Origin: Clostridia bacterium
Lineage (GTDB): Bacteria; Bacillota; Clostridia; Oscillospirales; Acutalibacteraceae
Reading direction: 5' to 3'
Assembly: GCA_900771085.1 (NCBI GenBank)
Contig: CAAGMR010000002.1
Coordinates: forward strand, 1-17,162
Length of the DNA stretch: 17,162 bases
The translations under genes were made by a program, and so were the position numbers. The notes under the pieces were generated by a model. That model searched no databases, was not told where the DNA came from, and saw only the letters and a program-made list of their open reading frames with translations. Each line of letters opens with the position of its first letter. Position 1 is the first letter of the stretch. Shown here in pieces: positions 7,116 to 16,248 of this stretch.

Positions 7116-9601
7116 TCCGTTATTTCCTTTCTCTTTTCATAGACAAGATACGCCGTGTAGGCCAATGACAACAGCATTGCCAATGCTGTTATTTTTTTGC
7201 CTGTCGAGAAACCGGCAACATCATAAGTCATTTCAATGACATTCTCGCCCTTTTGTAACGGAATGCTATAGAAAGTGCCTGCAAATTTATTTGTCTTAAT
7301 CTTTTCGCCATTGTCGGTTACTGTCCAGTTTGGTGAAACAGGAACAGAAAGGAAGAGATTCATGCCCTTCTTATCGGCATCGGCAAAAACAGTAATCTTT
7401 CCTTTTTCGTATCTGATATCGGCATCCGATACGGCTTTTTTATTGAGTGCCTTTGCAGCTTTTTTCAAAGCTTTGGTATCAAGTGAATAACAGTAAACAT
7501 CGTTGATGTCGTCCTTGTTTCCGGCGAAGTCATAGCGAACCTCGACCTCCTTCTTCTTGCTTGTGTCAAGAACAAGGGTCTGCGGAGTAAGCCAGAAGGA
7601 ATAAACAGATACAAACTTATTGTTGCAGTATACCTTGCCGGTAGTCCAGCCATTGGTATTAAGAGCAAAATAAGTGATTCTGTTTTTCTTTTTCTTTGGA
7701 GCTTTAAATGTAAGCTTTCCCTGCTTTAATTTGTATTTGATCTTTACCTTCTTGTAGATTTTTGTTTTCTTTCCAAGAAGTTCAGTATAAAGCTGGTTTA
7801 CATATTCAAACGGGTTTTCATCATAAACAGATGTTACTTCTGTTGAGTAAACCAGAGCAGGTTTGATGAAATACTTATTCTCCTTTATGCCGTCTTCCGA
7901 AATGAAATACTTAACTGAAAGAAGTGAGTCAGGAGCAAGCATTCTGACATTTGTACATGGCACTGTCGGGTCTGAAGCATAGCCGAGTTTTGCCATCAGG
8001 TATGCCTGGTTATTGGCATAGGTAGAAGAATAATGTCCTATTCCCGGATAACCGAGAGCATATGAATCGTTGTAGTAGGAAGTGAGGTTTTCGTTTGAAA
8101 GGAAACGGTAGTCTTCCTGAGCGATTCTATAAAATGTTGTATCGTTCTTGAGGGTTTCTTCAATGTAAGGAGCTCTTTTTTCATAGTATTCCTTATACTC
8201 AGAAGCACTTGAGAAACCTTCGTGTCTGAAAAGAGCTATGGAGTTAAGGCCAAGCTCTGCAAACAGCAGTGCTGCAAGAGCAACCGATCCAAACTTCTTA
8301 AACCATTCTTTTCCGTTTGCATATGCATCATAAATGAGCGCATAAAGCAGCATTAATACTGCGGTAATGCAGATGAATTTGACCGGTGTTGCATCCTTTT
8401 CGAAATAGTTTGTTACGAATACAAGCATTATCTCAAAGAGAGTTACCTTGATAACTGTTTCTCTCTTTTCATTCTCAATGCCGCTTAAGACTCTGGCAGC
8501 AATGAAAATAAGGAATGCAATGATAATGTAGCTGTAGCGATACCAGTAAGAAGTAATATCTCTGAATCCGTTTGCAATGTATTCAAGAGGCTTGAAGTAG
8601 CAAAGCATAAGGAAAGCAAAAAGAATAATGCCATTTGCAATTTTATCCTTAAGTGTAAAATTCTTACTTACGAAATAAACACCGATTGCGATAAACACAA
8701 GGCTTCCGCAGAAGAGTGAAACTCCCCCGTTATAACTCTGACTTCCGATTGCAAAGCCCGAGAGAACGTTGAGCGGATTGGCATTGAAATCCACAAGGAA
8801 TTTCATTTCACTCTGTCCTTTTCCAAGGAGCAGAGATTTTATTGACGGCAGGAAGAATACTGCTGAAATAGCGAGACCTGCAGCACCATGAAGGATGGCA
8901 GATCCAAAGCTTATAAGCTTCTGTTTTGCTGTTCTGTCGCTGTTTGAAGGTGCGAGGAGTTCAACAATAAAGAAGTAAATGGCTCCGATACAGTTGAAGT
9001 ATCCTGCATACCAGTTAAAGAGAACGGAGAAGCCAATCGCAAAGATGAAGAGCGGGCTTTTACCTGTTCTTACAAGCTGGTAAATACCAAGTAAAACGAG
9101 CGGGAACATATAAACCCCGTCAAGCCACATAATGTTGGCTGACTGAGCAATTGAATACTGCATGAGAGCATATGACACAGAGAGTAGAAGAACAAATTCT
9201 TCTCTGAGATCACCAAAGCGATTCTTAAGATAAATGCCGCTTGTAAGACCTGCAGTTGAAAGTTTCAGGAGAACAAGAAGCGAAAAGACAAGATGTTCCT
9301 GTCCTTCCTTGAAAAGAAGGATAAGGAAGTTGAAAGGTGATGCAAGATAATAAGCGAAAAGAGCTACACCACTATCCCCGAGGAAGTTGGTAAAGCTGAA
9401 AATCATGTCATCTGTTCCGTCTTTTATATGTCTGTAGTATCTGAAGAAATCCACATACTGGATGTTTGCGTCGTGGACCGCAATACTATTGTCGCCAAAT
9501 GGAGCCACATGGCAGAGAGCAAAAACAATCAGCAATAAAACTGCAGGTGTAAAGAAACACAGCAGGAAAAGAACAGATTGTTTTTTCAAAAACTTATTCA
9601 T
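7112..9601 (-). CDS. YfhO-family multispanning membrane protein (GT-C-like)
   Basis: The 829-residue integral membrane protein begins MNKFLKK. TM1 covers residues about 9-32, then an outside loop holds HDANIQY (H43, D44, Q48). An acidic residue in the first loop is typical of GT-C-fold glycosyltransferases and of YfhO proteins. About a dozen hydrophobic segments follow up to roughly residue 450. A long, lysine-rich extracytoplasmic region with beta-like stretches comes next. A final TM precedes the cytoplasmic tail YEKRKEITE. Characterised relatives in Bacillus and Listeria help glycosylate lipoteichoic or wall teichoic acids from a lipid-linked sugar, so a cell-surface glycosylation role is plausible but unproven. 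ATG 9601 was chosen because AGGTGA lies five bases before it; a GTG seven codons upstream (9622) has no good binding site. It lies 23 bases after glgB and overlaps the LOG gene. Confidence 0.88.
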   Translation of the reverse strand: MNKFLKKQSVLFLLCFFTPAVLLLIVFALCHVAPFGDNSIAVHDANIQYVDFFRYYRHIKDGTDDMIFSFTNFLGDSGVALFAYYLASPFNFLILLFKEGQEHLVFSLLVLLKLSTAGLTSGIYLKNRFGDLREEFVLLLSVSYALMQYSIAQSANIMWLDGVYMFPLVLLGIYQLVRTGKSPLFIFAIGFSVLFNWYAGYFNCIGAIYFFIVELLAPSNSDRTAKQKLISFGSAILHGAAGLAISAVFFLPSIKSLLLGKGQSEMKFLVDFNANPLNVLSGFAIGSQSYNGGVSLFCGSLVFIAIGVYFVSKNFTLKDKIANGIILFAFLMLCYFKPLEYIANGFRDITSYWYRYSYIIIAFLIFIAARVLSGIENEKRETVIKVTLFEIMLVFVTNYFEKDATPVKFICITAVLMLLYALIYDAYANGKEWFKKFGSVALAALLFAELGLNSIALFRHEGFSSASEYKEYYEKRAPYIEETLKNDTTFYRIAQEDYRFLSNENLTSYYNDSYALGYPGIGHYSSTYANNQAYLMAKLGYASDPTVPCTNVRMLAPDSLLSVKYFISEDGIKENKYFIKPALVYSTEVTSVYDENPFEYVNQLYTELLGKKTKIYKKVKIKYKLKQGKLTFKAPKKKKNRITYFALNTNGWTTGKVYCNNKFVSVYSFWLTPQTLVLDTSKKKEVEVRYDFAGNKDDINDVYCYSLDTKALKKAAKALNKKAVSDADIRYEKGKITVFADADKKGMNLFLSVPVSPNWTVTDNGEKIKTNKFAGTFYSIPLQKGENVIEMTYDVAGFSTGKKITALAMLLSLAYTAYLVYEKRKEITE

Positions 9602-9624
9602 TGATTCACCTGATTTCGACACTG

Positions 9625-11415
9625 TCAGTCGGTAATAAAGAATTTTGCGGAATATGGAGTCATCTCAAGGTCAAAGACTCCATCTTTTTTAAGTACTGTC
9701 TCCCCACCATCATAGTGAACGGTGCCGGAGTATATTTCGTTGTCTGACGCTAAAAGAAGTGTCAGCTTTTCGTTGTAATCAAGCTTTAATTTGTACTCCT
9801 GAGTCTTCTCGGAGAAATTAAACAAGCAAAGAATATGCTGGTCTCCGCCGGAACGGACAAATGAATAAAGGCATTTGTCTTCACTGTGGCAGTCAACCCA
9901 GTCAAATCCCATAGTGATGTAATCAAGAGCGGAAAAAGCAGGATTATCAAGATAAACATGGCTTAAATCCTTCATGAAAACACTGAAGGAGTCGTGAAGA
10001 GGATATTTCAGCATATCCCAGTCCTGTTCTCTTGTTTCGTCCCATTCACGAAGCTGTGCAATTTCATTGCCCATGAAATTAAGCTTTTTGCCCGGATGAG
10101 CGTACATGTACATGTATAAGGCTCTCGCCTGAGGGAATTTTCCCTCATAGAGTCCACACATTTTCTGTACTATAGTCGCCTTCCCGTGAACAACCTCGTC
10201 GTGCGAAAGAGGAAGAATAAAGTTCTCGTCATAGTAGTACATCATTGAGAATGTAAGTTTATGATAAGCCTTTTTTCTCTCTTCCGGAGTCTTCTGCATG
10301 AAGTTGAGAGTGTCATTCATCCAGCCCATGTCCCACTTATAATCAAAGCCCAGACCGCCATCAAATACGGGACGGGTTACCTTCGGATAATGTGTGGAAT
10401 CTTCGGCTGCAAGAATTGCAGACGGATGGCGAGCCTTAAGGCCGCAATTAAGTTTCTTGATAAACTCAATTGCATTTTCATTCTCGCCTCTTGCCTCTTC
10501 TCCCTGCCAGTAAATCATATTGGCGAGGGCATCTATTCGAAGTCCGTCAAAATGATATTCGGTAAGCCAGTAGTTTGCATTGGACATAAGGAAGGACTGA
10601 ACTTCTCCCTTGGAATGGTTAAAATTACAGCTGCCCCATTCGTTGTATCCGATATCCGGATGAGGATATTCATAAAGTGCCGTTCCGTCGTAGTTAATAA
10701 GACCATATCCGTCCACGGCAAAATGAACAGGAACAAAATCAAGAATTACGCCAATACCGTTTTTATGAAGTTCATTTATAAGGAACTTCAGATCGTCTGC
10801 TGTTCCGTATCTTGAAGTCGGGCTGAAAAAGCCTGTGTTCTGATAACCCCAGGAATTGTCGCAAGGATGTTCGGAAAGCGGCATAAACTCAACATAGTTA
10901 TAGCCGTGTTCAAGAAGATACGGTACAAGAATGCCGGCAAGTTCCCTGTAAGTATACCAGCCTTCTTCCTCGTCATCGGGATTTGCCTTCCAGGAGCCCG
11001 CATGCATCTCGTAAATGTTAAGAGCTTCCGCAAGTCTTGTTGTTCGAGACTTCATCCACTTTTCATCTTCAAAAGAAAATGAATTCATATCGCGAATGAT
11101 AGAGGCACTGTTTGGCCTGCGCTCCATTCCGAAACCATACGGATCGGAGTGGTCCACACTGCGTCCGTCCTCGGTATGAATAACAAAGCGGTACATCTGG
11201 CCGGCTTTTGCCTCACTGCTGAACATTTCAAAGAAACGTCCGTCCTCAGTGCGAGCCATTGGCTGTTCACACCAGTTATTAAATTCACCTATTACTGAAA
11301 CGGAAGCTGCTTTTGGAGCATAAGTTCTGAAAACGGCTCCGTCATCGGTAAGATGACAGCCCAGAAACTCATATGCGTCAAAGCAGTTGCCTGTGTAAAA
11401 CTCTTTCAGATTCAT
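9625..11415 (-). CDS. glgB: 1,4-alpha-glucan branching enzyme
   Basis: It makes alpha-1,6 branches in glycogen by cutting and transferring alpha-1,4 glucan chains. The 596-residue protein has a CBM48 domain (about 20-110, with VFRTYAPKAASVSVIGEFN) followed by the GH13 barrel. Catalytic residues are D295 in FDGLRIDALAN, E338 in ILAAEDST and D406 in LPLSHDEVVHGK. HFAVDGYGL and the later GNEIAQLREWDE fit subfamily GH13_9. It lacks the extra N-terminal N1 domain of enterobacterial GlgB, as is common in Firmicutes. The ATG at 11415 has a GGTGGT element just upstream and begins MNLKEFYTG, the natural start of the family. The GTG four codons earlier (11427) has no binding site. No glgC, glgD, glgA or glgP is present in the window, so this copy is separated from the rest of any glycogen cluster. 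Confidence 0.96.
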   Translation of the reverse strand: MNLKEFYTGNCFDAYEFLGCHLTDDGAVFRTYAPKAASVSVIGEFNNWCEQPMARTEDGRFFEMFSSEAKAGQMYRFVIHTEDGRSVDHSDPYGFGMERRPNSASIIRDMNSFSFEDEKWMKSRTTRLAEALNIYEMHAGSWKANPDDEEEGWYTYRELAGILVPYLLEHGYNYVEFMPLSEHPCDNSWGYQNTGFFSPTSRYGTADDLKFLINELHKNGIGVILDFVPVHFAVDGYGLINYDGTALYEYPHPDIGYNEWGSCNFNHSKGEVQSFLMSNANYWLTEYHFDGLRIDALANMIYWQGEEARGENENAIEFIKKLNCGLKARHPSAILAAEDSTHYPKVTRPVFDGGLGFDYKWDMGWMNDTLNFMQKTPEERKKAYHKLTFSMMYYYDENFILPLSHDEVVHGKATIVQKMCGLYEGKFPQARALYMYMYAHPGKKLNFMGNEIAQLREWDETREQDWDMLKYPLHDSFSVFMKDLSHVYLDNPAFSALDYITMGFDWVDCHSEDKCLYSFVRSGGDQHILCLFNFSEKTQEYKLKLDYNEKLTLLLASDNEIYSGTVHYDGGETVLKKDGVFDLEMTPYSAKFFITD

Positions 11416-11438
11416 AGTGACCACCACTAAAAAAATGA

Positions 11439-12332
11439 TTATTTAAGGTTTGCAATATTTGATTCGGTAAGATCATAGATCTTTACAGCAACCTTTTTGC
11501 CCTTAGTAAGCTTTGCAATTTCGCTGTCATATGTTGACTTTGAAATCTCCTTAGGTGCGTCAATGTAAGCACCCTTGGTTGAATACTTGAGGTAAGGTGT
11601 TGCAGATGTCTCATAGCCAACAACTGAATTGCTGTCACTTATACCAAAGTCAGATGCTACAGAGTTTGAAACGAAGCCATATTCTGTGCCAATCTTAAAC
11701 ACGCCATTGTCGTAGAATACAGGCTCGGAATAAACCTTTGCAGTTCTTGTTATTCTCATAACCTGCATGTTCTCATCAAGAATAAAGTAACTGCTGTAAA
11801 GCTGTGAGTTGGCAGAAACGTTTGTATATGTGGTTGTGAAAACCATTGTCTCGAGTTTACCGTCACCATTAAAGTCTGCAATTGCATACTTCTGATACTC
11901 AGTAGTTGTTGTTTCAGATTCGTTTCTGCAAGGATGTCCGTTAACCTTCTTGTCTGCAGTCTTAAAGAGGTTGTTAAGGTAAGCCTTCTGCTTACCCATG
12001 GAAGAATCCTTGTCTTTCTCTTTATCCTTACTGTTTTTATCTTTTTTGTCTTTTTTGGATGAGTCGTTTTCCTTAGCTTTCTTTGTTGTTGTCTTTACAA
12101 CAAATTCAGCTTCATCTTCATCATCTGCAAAAGGCCAGTCTGTCTCTTCTTCATCATCGTCAGATGATTCTTCGGAAGATACAGTTGTCTTTACGGAAGG
12201 ATACTCATCTGCAGTAACAATTGTAGGACCCTTTGAATTGCGGATTCGAACAGATGCAACAATTGCAACAATTGCAGCAACTGCAAGAATTACAGCAACC
12301 ACTGAGAGTAAAATTTTCTTTAATTTATTCAT
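11439..12332 (-). CDS. Membrane-anchored protein of unknown function with charged low-complexity linker
   Basis: The 297-residue protein was not recognised. Residues 1-7 are basic and 8-28 form one long hydrophobic helix with no lipobox cysteine, so it is a signal anchor or uncleaved signal rather than a lipoprotein. Residues 50-80 are rich in Ser/Asp/Glu, and 81-115 are an almost pure Lys/Asp/Glu/Ser linker. The folded part (about 116-297) starts near KQKAYLNNLF. It contains AIADFNGDGKLETMVF (150-165), a DxNxDGxxE calcium-loop-like motif (D153, N155, D157, E161) as seen in FG-GAP or dockerin-like repeats. The rest is Ser/Thr/Tyr-rich and beta-like. It probably sits outside the membrane. The ATG has GGAGG eight bases upstream. 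It lies 18 bases after polC and 23 before glgB, in the same operon; function cannot be inferred from this mixed context. Confidence 0.82.
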   Translation of the reverse strand: MNKLKKILLSVVAVILAVAAIVAIVASVRIRNSKGPTIVTADEYPSVKTTVSSEESSDDDEEETDWPFADDEDEAEFVVKTTTKKAKENDSSKKDKKDKNSKDKEKDKDSSMGKQKAYLNNLFKTADKKVNGHPCRNESETTTTEYQKYAIADFNGDGKLETMVFTTTYTNVSANSQLYSSYFILDENMQVMRITRTAKVYSEPVFYDNGVFKIGTEYGFVSNSVASDFGISDSNSVVGYETSATPYLKYSTKGAYIDAPKEISKSTYDSEIAKLTKGKKVAVKIYDLTESNIANLK

Positions 12333-12350
12333 TTTTTAATCCTCCAATAA

Positions 12351-15300
12351 TTACAGTCCGAAGAAACTGAGCTGATCGGATTCCGGCAGCCCGTCGAGAG
12401 CACCAAGCTCTCTGAGTGACGTAATAACGGCAGATGATACGCCCGCTCTTTCAGTAAGATTTTCTATGGAGCTGAATGGACCGTCTCCGTCATCTTTTGC
12501 AGCCTCTAAAGATTTAGCAGCCGCTACGCCAAGTCCCTTGATAGAAGAGAACGCAAGTCTTATCTTGCCATCTTCGATGGCAAAGGTTGTTGCCTGTGAC
12601 TTGTAAAGGTCAACAGGCAGGAATTCAATTCCTCTTGCAAGCATCTCAAGTACAACCTGAAGACCGGTATATTCACTCTTCTCGGTTGCCGATGCATCTC
12701 TTCCCTTAAGGTCTATCTCATGCATACGCTTTTTAACATATTCTTTACCTGAGCTGATTGCCAGTGCGTCGAGGTCCTCACCGCGAACTGTGAGGAAGGT
12801 CGCATAGTATTCAACCGGTCGGTAAATCTTGAACCAGCAGAGTCTGAGTGCCGCTGATACATATGCCGCAGCATGAGCCTTAGGGAACATGTATTTGATT
12901 TTGAAGCATGAGTCAATATACCACTCAGGTACATTGTGTTCTCTCATTGCGTTTATGTGTTCATCTGTAAGAAGCTTTTTAGCCTTACCCTTTCGAACAA
13001 TTTCCATGATTTTGAAAGCCATGTCAGGCTCGAGGCCATAGTGCATAAGGCCAACCATGATATTGTCTCGGGTACCGATAACTTCAGAAATTGTACATGT
13101 GCCGGCATGAATAAGATCCTGTGCATTGCCGAGCCATACGTCTGTTCCGTGTGAAAGACCTGAGATCTGAAGAAGGTCAGAGAAGTTCTTCGGCTGACAT
13201 TCAACGAGCATACCACGTACAAAGTTTGTACCCATTTCAGGAATAGAAAGGGTTCCGGTTTCACAGCCGTCGATATCGTCAGGTGTGATTCCGAGAGGAG
13301 CCGGAGATGTGAAGAGCTCGTAGAGCTTAGGGTCACAGATATCAACTTCCATGACTGAAAGTCCGGTATAGTCCTCAAGATACTTGTACATGGTCGGAAC
13401 ATCGTGTCCGAGGTTATCAAGCTTCAGGATGGTATCGTGAAGGAAATGGAAGTCGAAGTGTGTTGTCTTCATTCCCTTTTCGGCATCATCTGATGGATAC
13501 TGAACAGCAGTAAAGTCTGTTACCTCATAAGCGTTTGGTACTACTACCATTCCGCCCGGATGCTGACCGGTAGTTCTCTTTACTCCGGCAACGCCCTTTG
13601 CAAGGCGTGATACTTCAGCATCATTTGCGTTGATGCCACGCTCTTCGAGATACTTTTTAACGTAGCCAAAAGCTGTCTTGTCTGCAACAGTTGCAACCGT
13701 ACCTGCTTTAAACACGTGGTCCTCGCCGAAGAGTTCGATTGTATAGCGATGAGCTCTGGACTGATACTCACCGGAGAAGTTAAGGTCGATATCAGGTGAT
13801 TTATCACCCTTGAAACCAAGGAAGGTTTCAAACGGAATATCGTGTCCGTCACGCCACATTGGTGTTCCGCATTCAGGGCAGTTCTTTGGCGCAAGGTCAT
13901 ATCCTGAACCTACTTCACCCTTAAGGAAGAACTCAGTATGTTTGCACTTCGGATTGGTGCAGCGGTAATGAGGAGCAAGAGGGTTAACCTCTGAGATACC
14001 CGATGCATGCGCAACAAATGAAGATCCTACAGATCCTCTTGAACCAACGTAGTATCCATGCTCTTCCGAGTTTGCAACAAGCTTCTGTGCAATCATGTAA
14101 AGAACGGCGAAACCATTCTTTATGATGGAATCAAGTTCCTTTGAAAGTCTGTTTGCAACATATTCCGGAACAGGATCGCCATAAAGAGCTTTTGCCTTGT
14201 CCCAGCAAAGCTGCTGCAGTTCTTCTTCCGCTCCGTCGATAGATGGAGGGAAAGAACCTGCAGGCACAGGTCTGATTCTTTCAACCATATCGGCAATCTT
14301 ATTAGGGTTGGTGATAACAACCTCTTTTGCTCTTTCACCGAGATAGCTGAATTCGTCCATCATCTCTTCTGTTGTATGAAGATAAAGCGGTGGCTGATTA
14401 TCAGCATCTGTAAAGCCCTGTCCTGCCATGATGATGGCACGATACTGTGCACATTCAGGGTCAATGAAATGAACGTCGCAGGTTGCAACCGTAAGTTTGC
14501 CTGCATTGTCAGCAAGAGAAAGAATTCTTCTGTTGATATTCTGGAGATCCTCCACAGAGCTGAAGCGTGGAGGCATAATCTTTGATTCTTTTGTTTTCTT
14601 GTCCTTTACGGTATATGGCCTTAAGAGGAATTCATTGTTTCCGTCAGGCTGAATTTCCATATAATCATAGAAATCTATGATGTCATCGATTCTCTCCTGC
14701 GGAGCGTCATCAAGAATTGCTCTGTAAAGTTCACCTGCCTGGCAGGCTGTACCGATCAAAAGACCTTCTCTGTTCTTTGCAAGGTCGGATTTGAGGGTTA
14801 TCGGCTTTCTGTAGAAGTGTTCTGTATGAGCACGTGATACAAGGCCGTAAAGATTCTTAAGTCCGACATTGTTTTTAACAAGCATAATGATGTGATATGT
14901 ATGGGTCTTCTTTTCCTTGAGACTCTGAAGGATATCAGGCCACTCGGTTGGAGCACCCTCGCTCATATCATCATAAACATAGCCTTCTACGCCATAAATG
15001 ACTTTGATACCTGTAGACTGAGATGCGGCAAATGCAGCAGGATATCCCTGAAGAACACCGTGGTCTGTTATTGCAACAGCCCTGTGTCCCCAGTCTGCAG
15101 CTCGCTTAACAAGCTCGCCTGCATCTGTCATTGCATCCATCATTGACATGTTGCTATGCATGTGAAGTTCAACACGCTTTTCACCCGGATAGTTATCCAT
15201 GCGTGGAATCTTCTTAACCTTTGCCATAGCCTTAACGTCGATAAGGTATTTGTGCTTGTATGTATCAAAAATAACTCTACCGCGGAGCATTACTGTGAGG

Positions 15301-16247
15301 CCGTCTTTGAGCGAATTGGCCAGTTCAACAGCTCCGTCTCCTCTTGAGAAAATCTTACAGGAGTATGAGCCGGTATAGTCAGTGATATTAAAGTTGAAAA
15401 TCTTACTTTTGCCATCTCTGGTATCAAGAACCTCAACGTCAAAAACATCGCCCCATACGGCAATCTGGCCGTCATCTTCCTTGATATCTTTAATAGGCTT
15501 TGGAAGCTGCTTTACAGAACTTCCGTATATGAGTCTGGCAGTTTCAAGATAAAGAGGAATACCATCGATAATCTTGTGTGGTCTCTCTTCAAACTCTTCG
15601 GCTTCCTTTTTGATTACTTCTTCTTTTGAAGCCTTTACAGCATCATTCTGCGCCTTTATGAATGACTCATCCTCAGTGCTGATTTCGGTAACACCGCCAA
15701 AAACAACATGAACAGTCTTGCCATAGTCTTCGCTGATTATTCTTTCGAGTGATCTGTCAGCATTGAGAGTCTTCAGAATATCTGCTCCGCCATGAGTAAG
15801 CTTTACACTAAGATCGTCGCCCTCAAGCATAAAGCTGCTTCCGATAAGGAAACTTTCTGAAGGCGGGCATACATCCTTGAGCTTTCCGAGAACTGCAGGC
15901 ATTACCGAAAGATTAAACTCGGCCGCATTAGTCTTCTCTACCGTCTCAATCTTTGCTTCAAGTGTGGCCCTGGCTGCCTCGCGTTCCTCTGAGATTTTTG
16001 CCTTTACGCTGTCAGTGTAGTCAATATTAACTTTTACTCTGTCAAGTCGAAGAGTATCTCTGAGGATATTTTCAAAGCCGTCAACCGATCTGTCATCGAT
16101 GAGGCCGTCGGCAAGCAGGCCGAGAGTCATACTTCTCTCAGCTCTGTTAACGCTCATTGATACTATAAAACTTTCGAAGAGTTCATCTTCAAATCTACCG
16201 TCATCCGGCAGAGTAAAAACTTCTGAAATGGTTTTAAAGGATGACAA
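12351..16247 (-). CDS. polC: PolC-type DNA polymerase III alpha subunit lacking the usual exonuclease domain
   Basis: This is the main replicative polymerase of low-GC Gram-positives. The 1298 residues read as N-terminal domains (1-225), an OB fold (about 255-345), the PHP domain (355-660), a zinc module (C763, C768, C790, C793), and the palm with PDIDLNFSGEY (D819, D821) and FDFH (D932). FKGDK, GTVATVADKTAFGYV and KYMFPKAHAAAYV are typical of PolC, and the end QLSFF resembles a beta-clamp-binding tail. Bacillus PolC has about 1437 residues because a DEDDh exonuclease of roughly 180-190 residues interrupts the PHP domain. Here YGVEGYVYDD (418-427) passes through a linker of about 25 residues straight to HIIMLVKNNVGLKNL (452-466), so that domain is missing. 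The frame is unbroken. The start is TTG at 16247 with GAGAGG seven bases upstream, one base after the ispG stop, so translation is coupled. Confidence 0.96.
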   Translation of the reverse strand: MSSFKTISEVFTLPDDGRFEDELFESFIVSMSVNRAERSMTLGLLADGLIDDRSVDGFENILRDTLRLDRVKVNIDYTDSVKAKISEEREAARATLEAKIETVEKTNAAEFNLSVMPAVLGKLKDVCPPSESFLIGSSFMLEGDDLSVKLTHGGADILKTLNADRSLERIISEDYGKTVHVVFGGVTEISTEDESFIKAQNDAVKASKEEVIKKEAEEFEERPHKIIDGIPLYLETARLIYGSSVKQLPKPIKDIKEDDGQIAVWGDVFDVEVLDTRDGKSKIFNFNITDYTGSYSCKIFSRGDGAVELANSLKDGLTVMLRGRVIFDTYKHKYLIDVKAMAKVKKIPRMDNYPGEKRVELHMHSNMSMMDAMTDAGELVKRAADWGHRAVAITDHGVLQGYPAAFAASQSTGIKVIYGVEGYVYDDMSEGAPTEWPDILQSLKEKKTHTYHIIMLVKNNVGLKNLYGLVSRAHTEHFYRKPITLKSDLAKNREGLLIGTACQAGELYRAILDDAPQERIDDIIDFYDYMEIQPDGNNEFLLRPYTVKDKKTKESKIMPPRFSSVEDLQNINRRILSLADNAGKLTVATCDVHFIDPECAQYRAIIMAGQGFTDADNQPPLYLHTTEEMMDEFSYLGERAKEVVITNPNKIADMVERIRPVPAGSFPPSIDGAEEELQQLCWDKAKALYGDPVPEYVANRLSKELDSIIKNGFAVLYMIAQKLVANSEEHGYYVGSRGSVGSSFVAHASGISEVNPLAPHYRCTNPKCKHTEFFLKGEVGSGYDLAPKNCPECGTPMWRDGHDIPFETFLGFKGDKSPDIDLNFSGEYQSRAHRYTIELFGEDHVFKAGTVATVADKTAFGYVKKYLEERGINANDAEVSRLAKGVAGVKRTTGQHPGGMVVVPNAYEVTDFTAVQYPSDDAEKGMKTTHFDFHFLHDTILKLDNLGHDVPTMYKYLEDYTGLSVMEVDICDPKLYELFTSPAPLGITPDDIDGCETGTLSIPEMGTNFVRGMLVECQPKNFSDLLQISGLSHGTDVWLGNAQDLIHAGTCTISEVIGTRDNIMVGLMHYGLEPDMAFKIMEIVRKGKAKKLLTDEHINAMREHNVPEWYIDSCFKIKYMFPKAHAAAYVSAALRLCWFKIYRPVEYYATFLTVRGEDLDALAISSGKEYVKKRMHEIDLKGRDASATEKSEYTGLQVVLEMLARGIEFLPVDLYKSQATTFAIEDGKIRLAFSSIKGLGVAAAKSLEAAKDDGDGPFSSIENLTERAGVSSAVITSLRELGALDGLPESDQLSFFGL

Positions 16248-16248
16248 A

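Noticed and set aside
10261..10815. A 184-codon plus-strand open frame opposite glgB
   Set aside because: It lies wholly antisense to the conserved catalytic part of glgB, lacks a ribosome binding site and resembles no protein family; it is a shadow frame.
11998..12339. A serine-rich 113-codon plus-strand frame
   Set aside because: It is the antisense reading of the Lys/Asp/Glu-rich linker and signal anchor of the membrane protein; low complexity explains the lack of stops.
12953..13420. A 155-codon minus-strand frame inside polC
   Set aside because: It is in another frame of the polymerase core, serine/threonine-rich and without domain character.
12351..16247. Frameshift or assembly gap explaining the short polC
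   Set aside because: The reading frame is continuous, both PHP halves and their ligands are intact and join as in DnaE, and the linker is ordinary coding sequence; a clean in-frame assembly deletion remains possible but unlikely.
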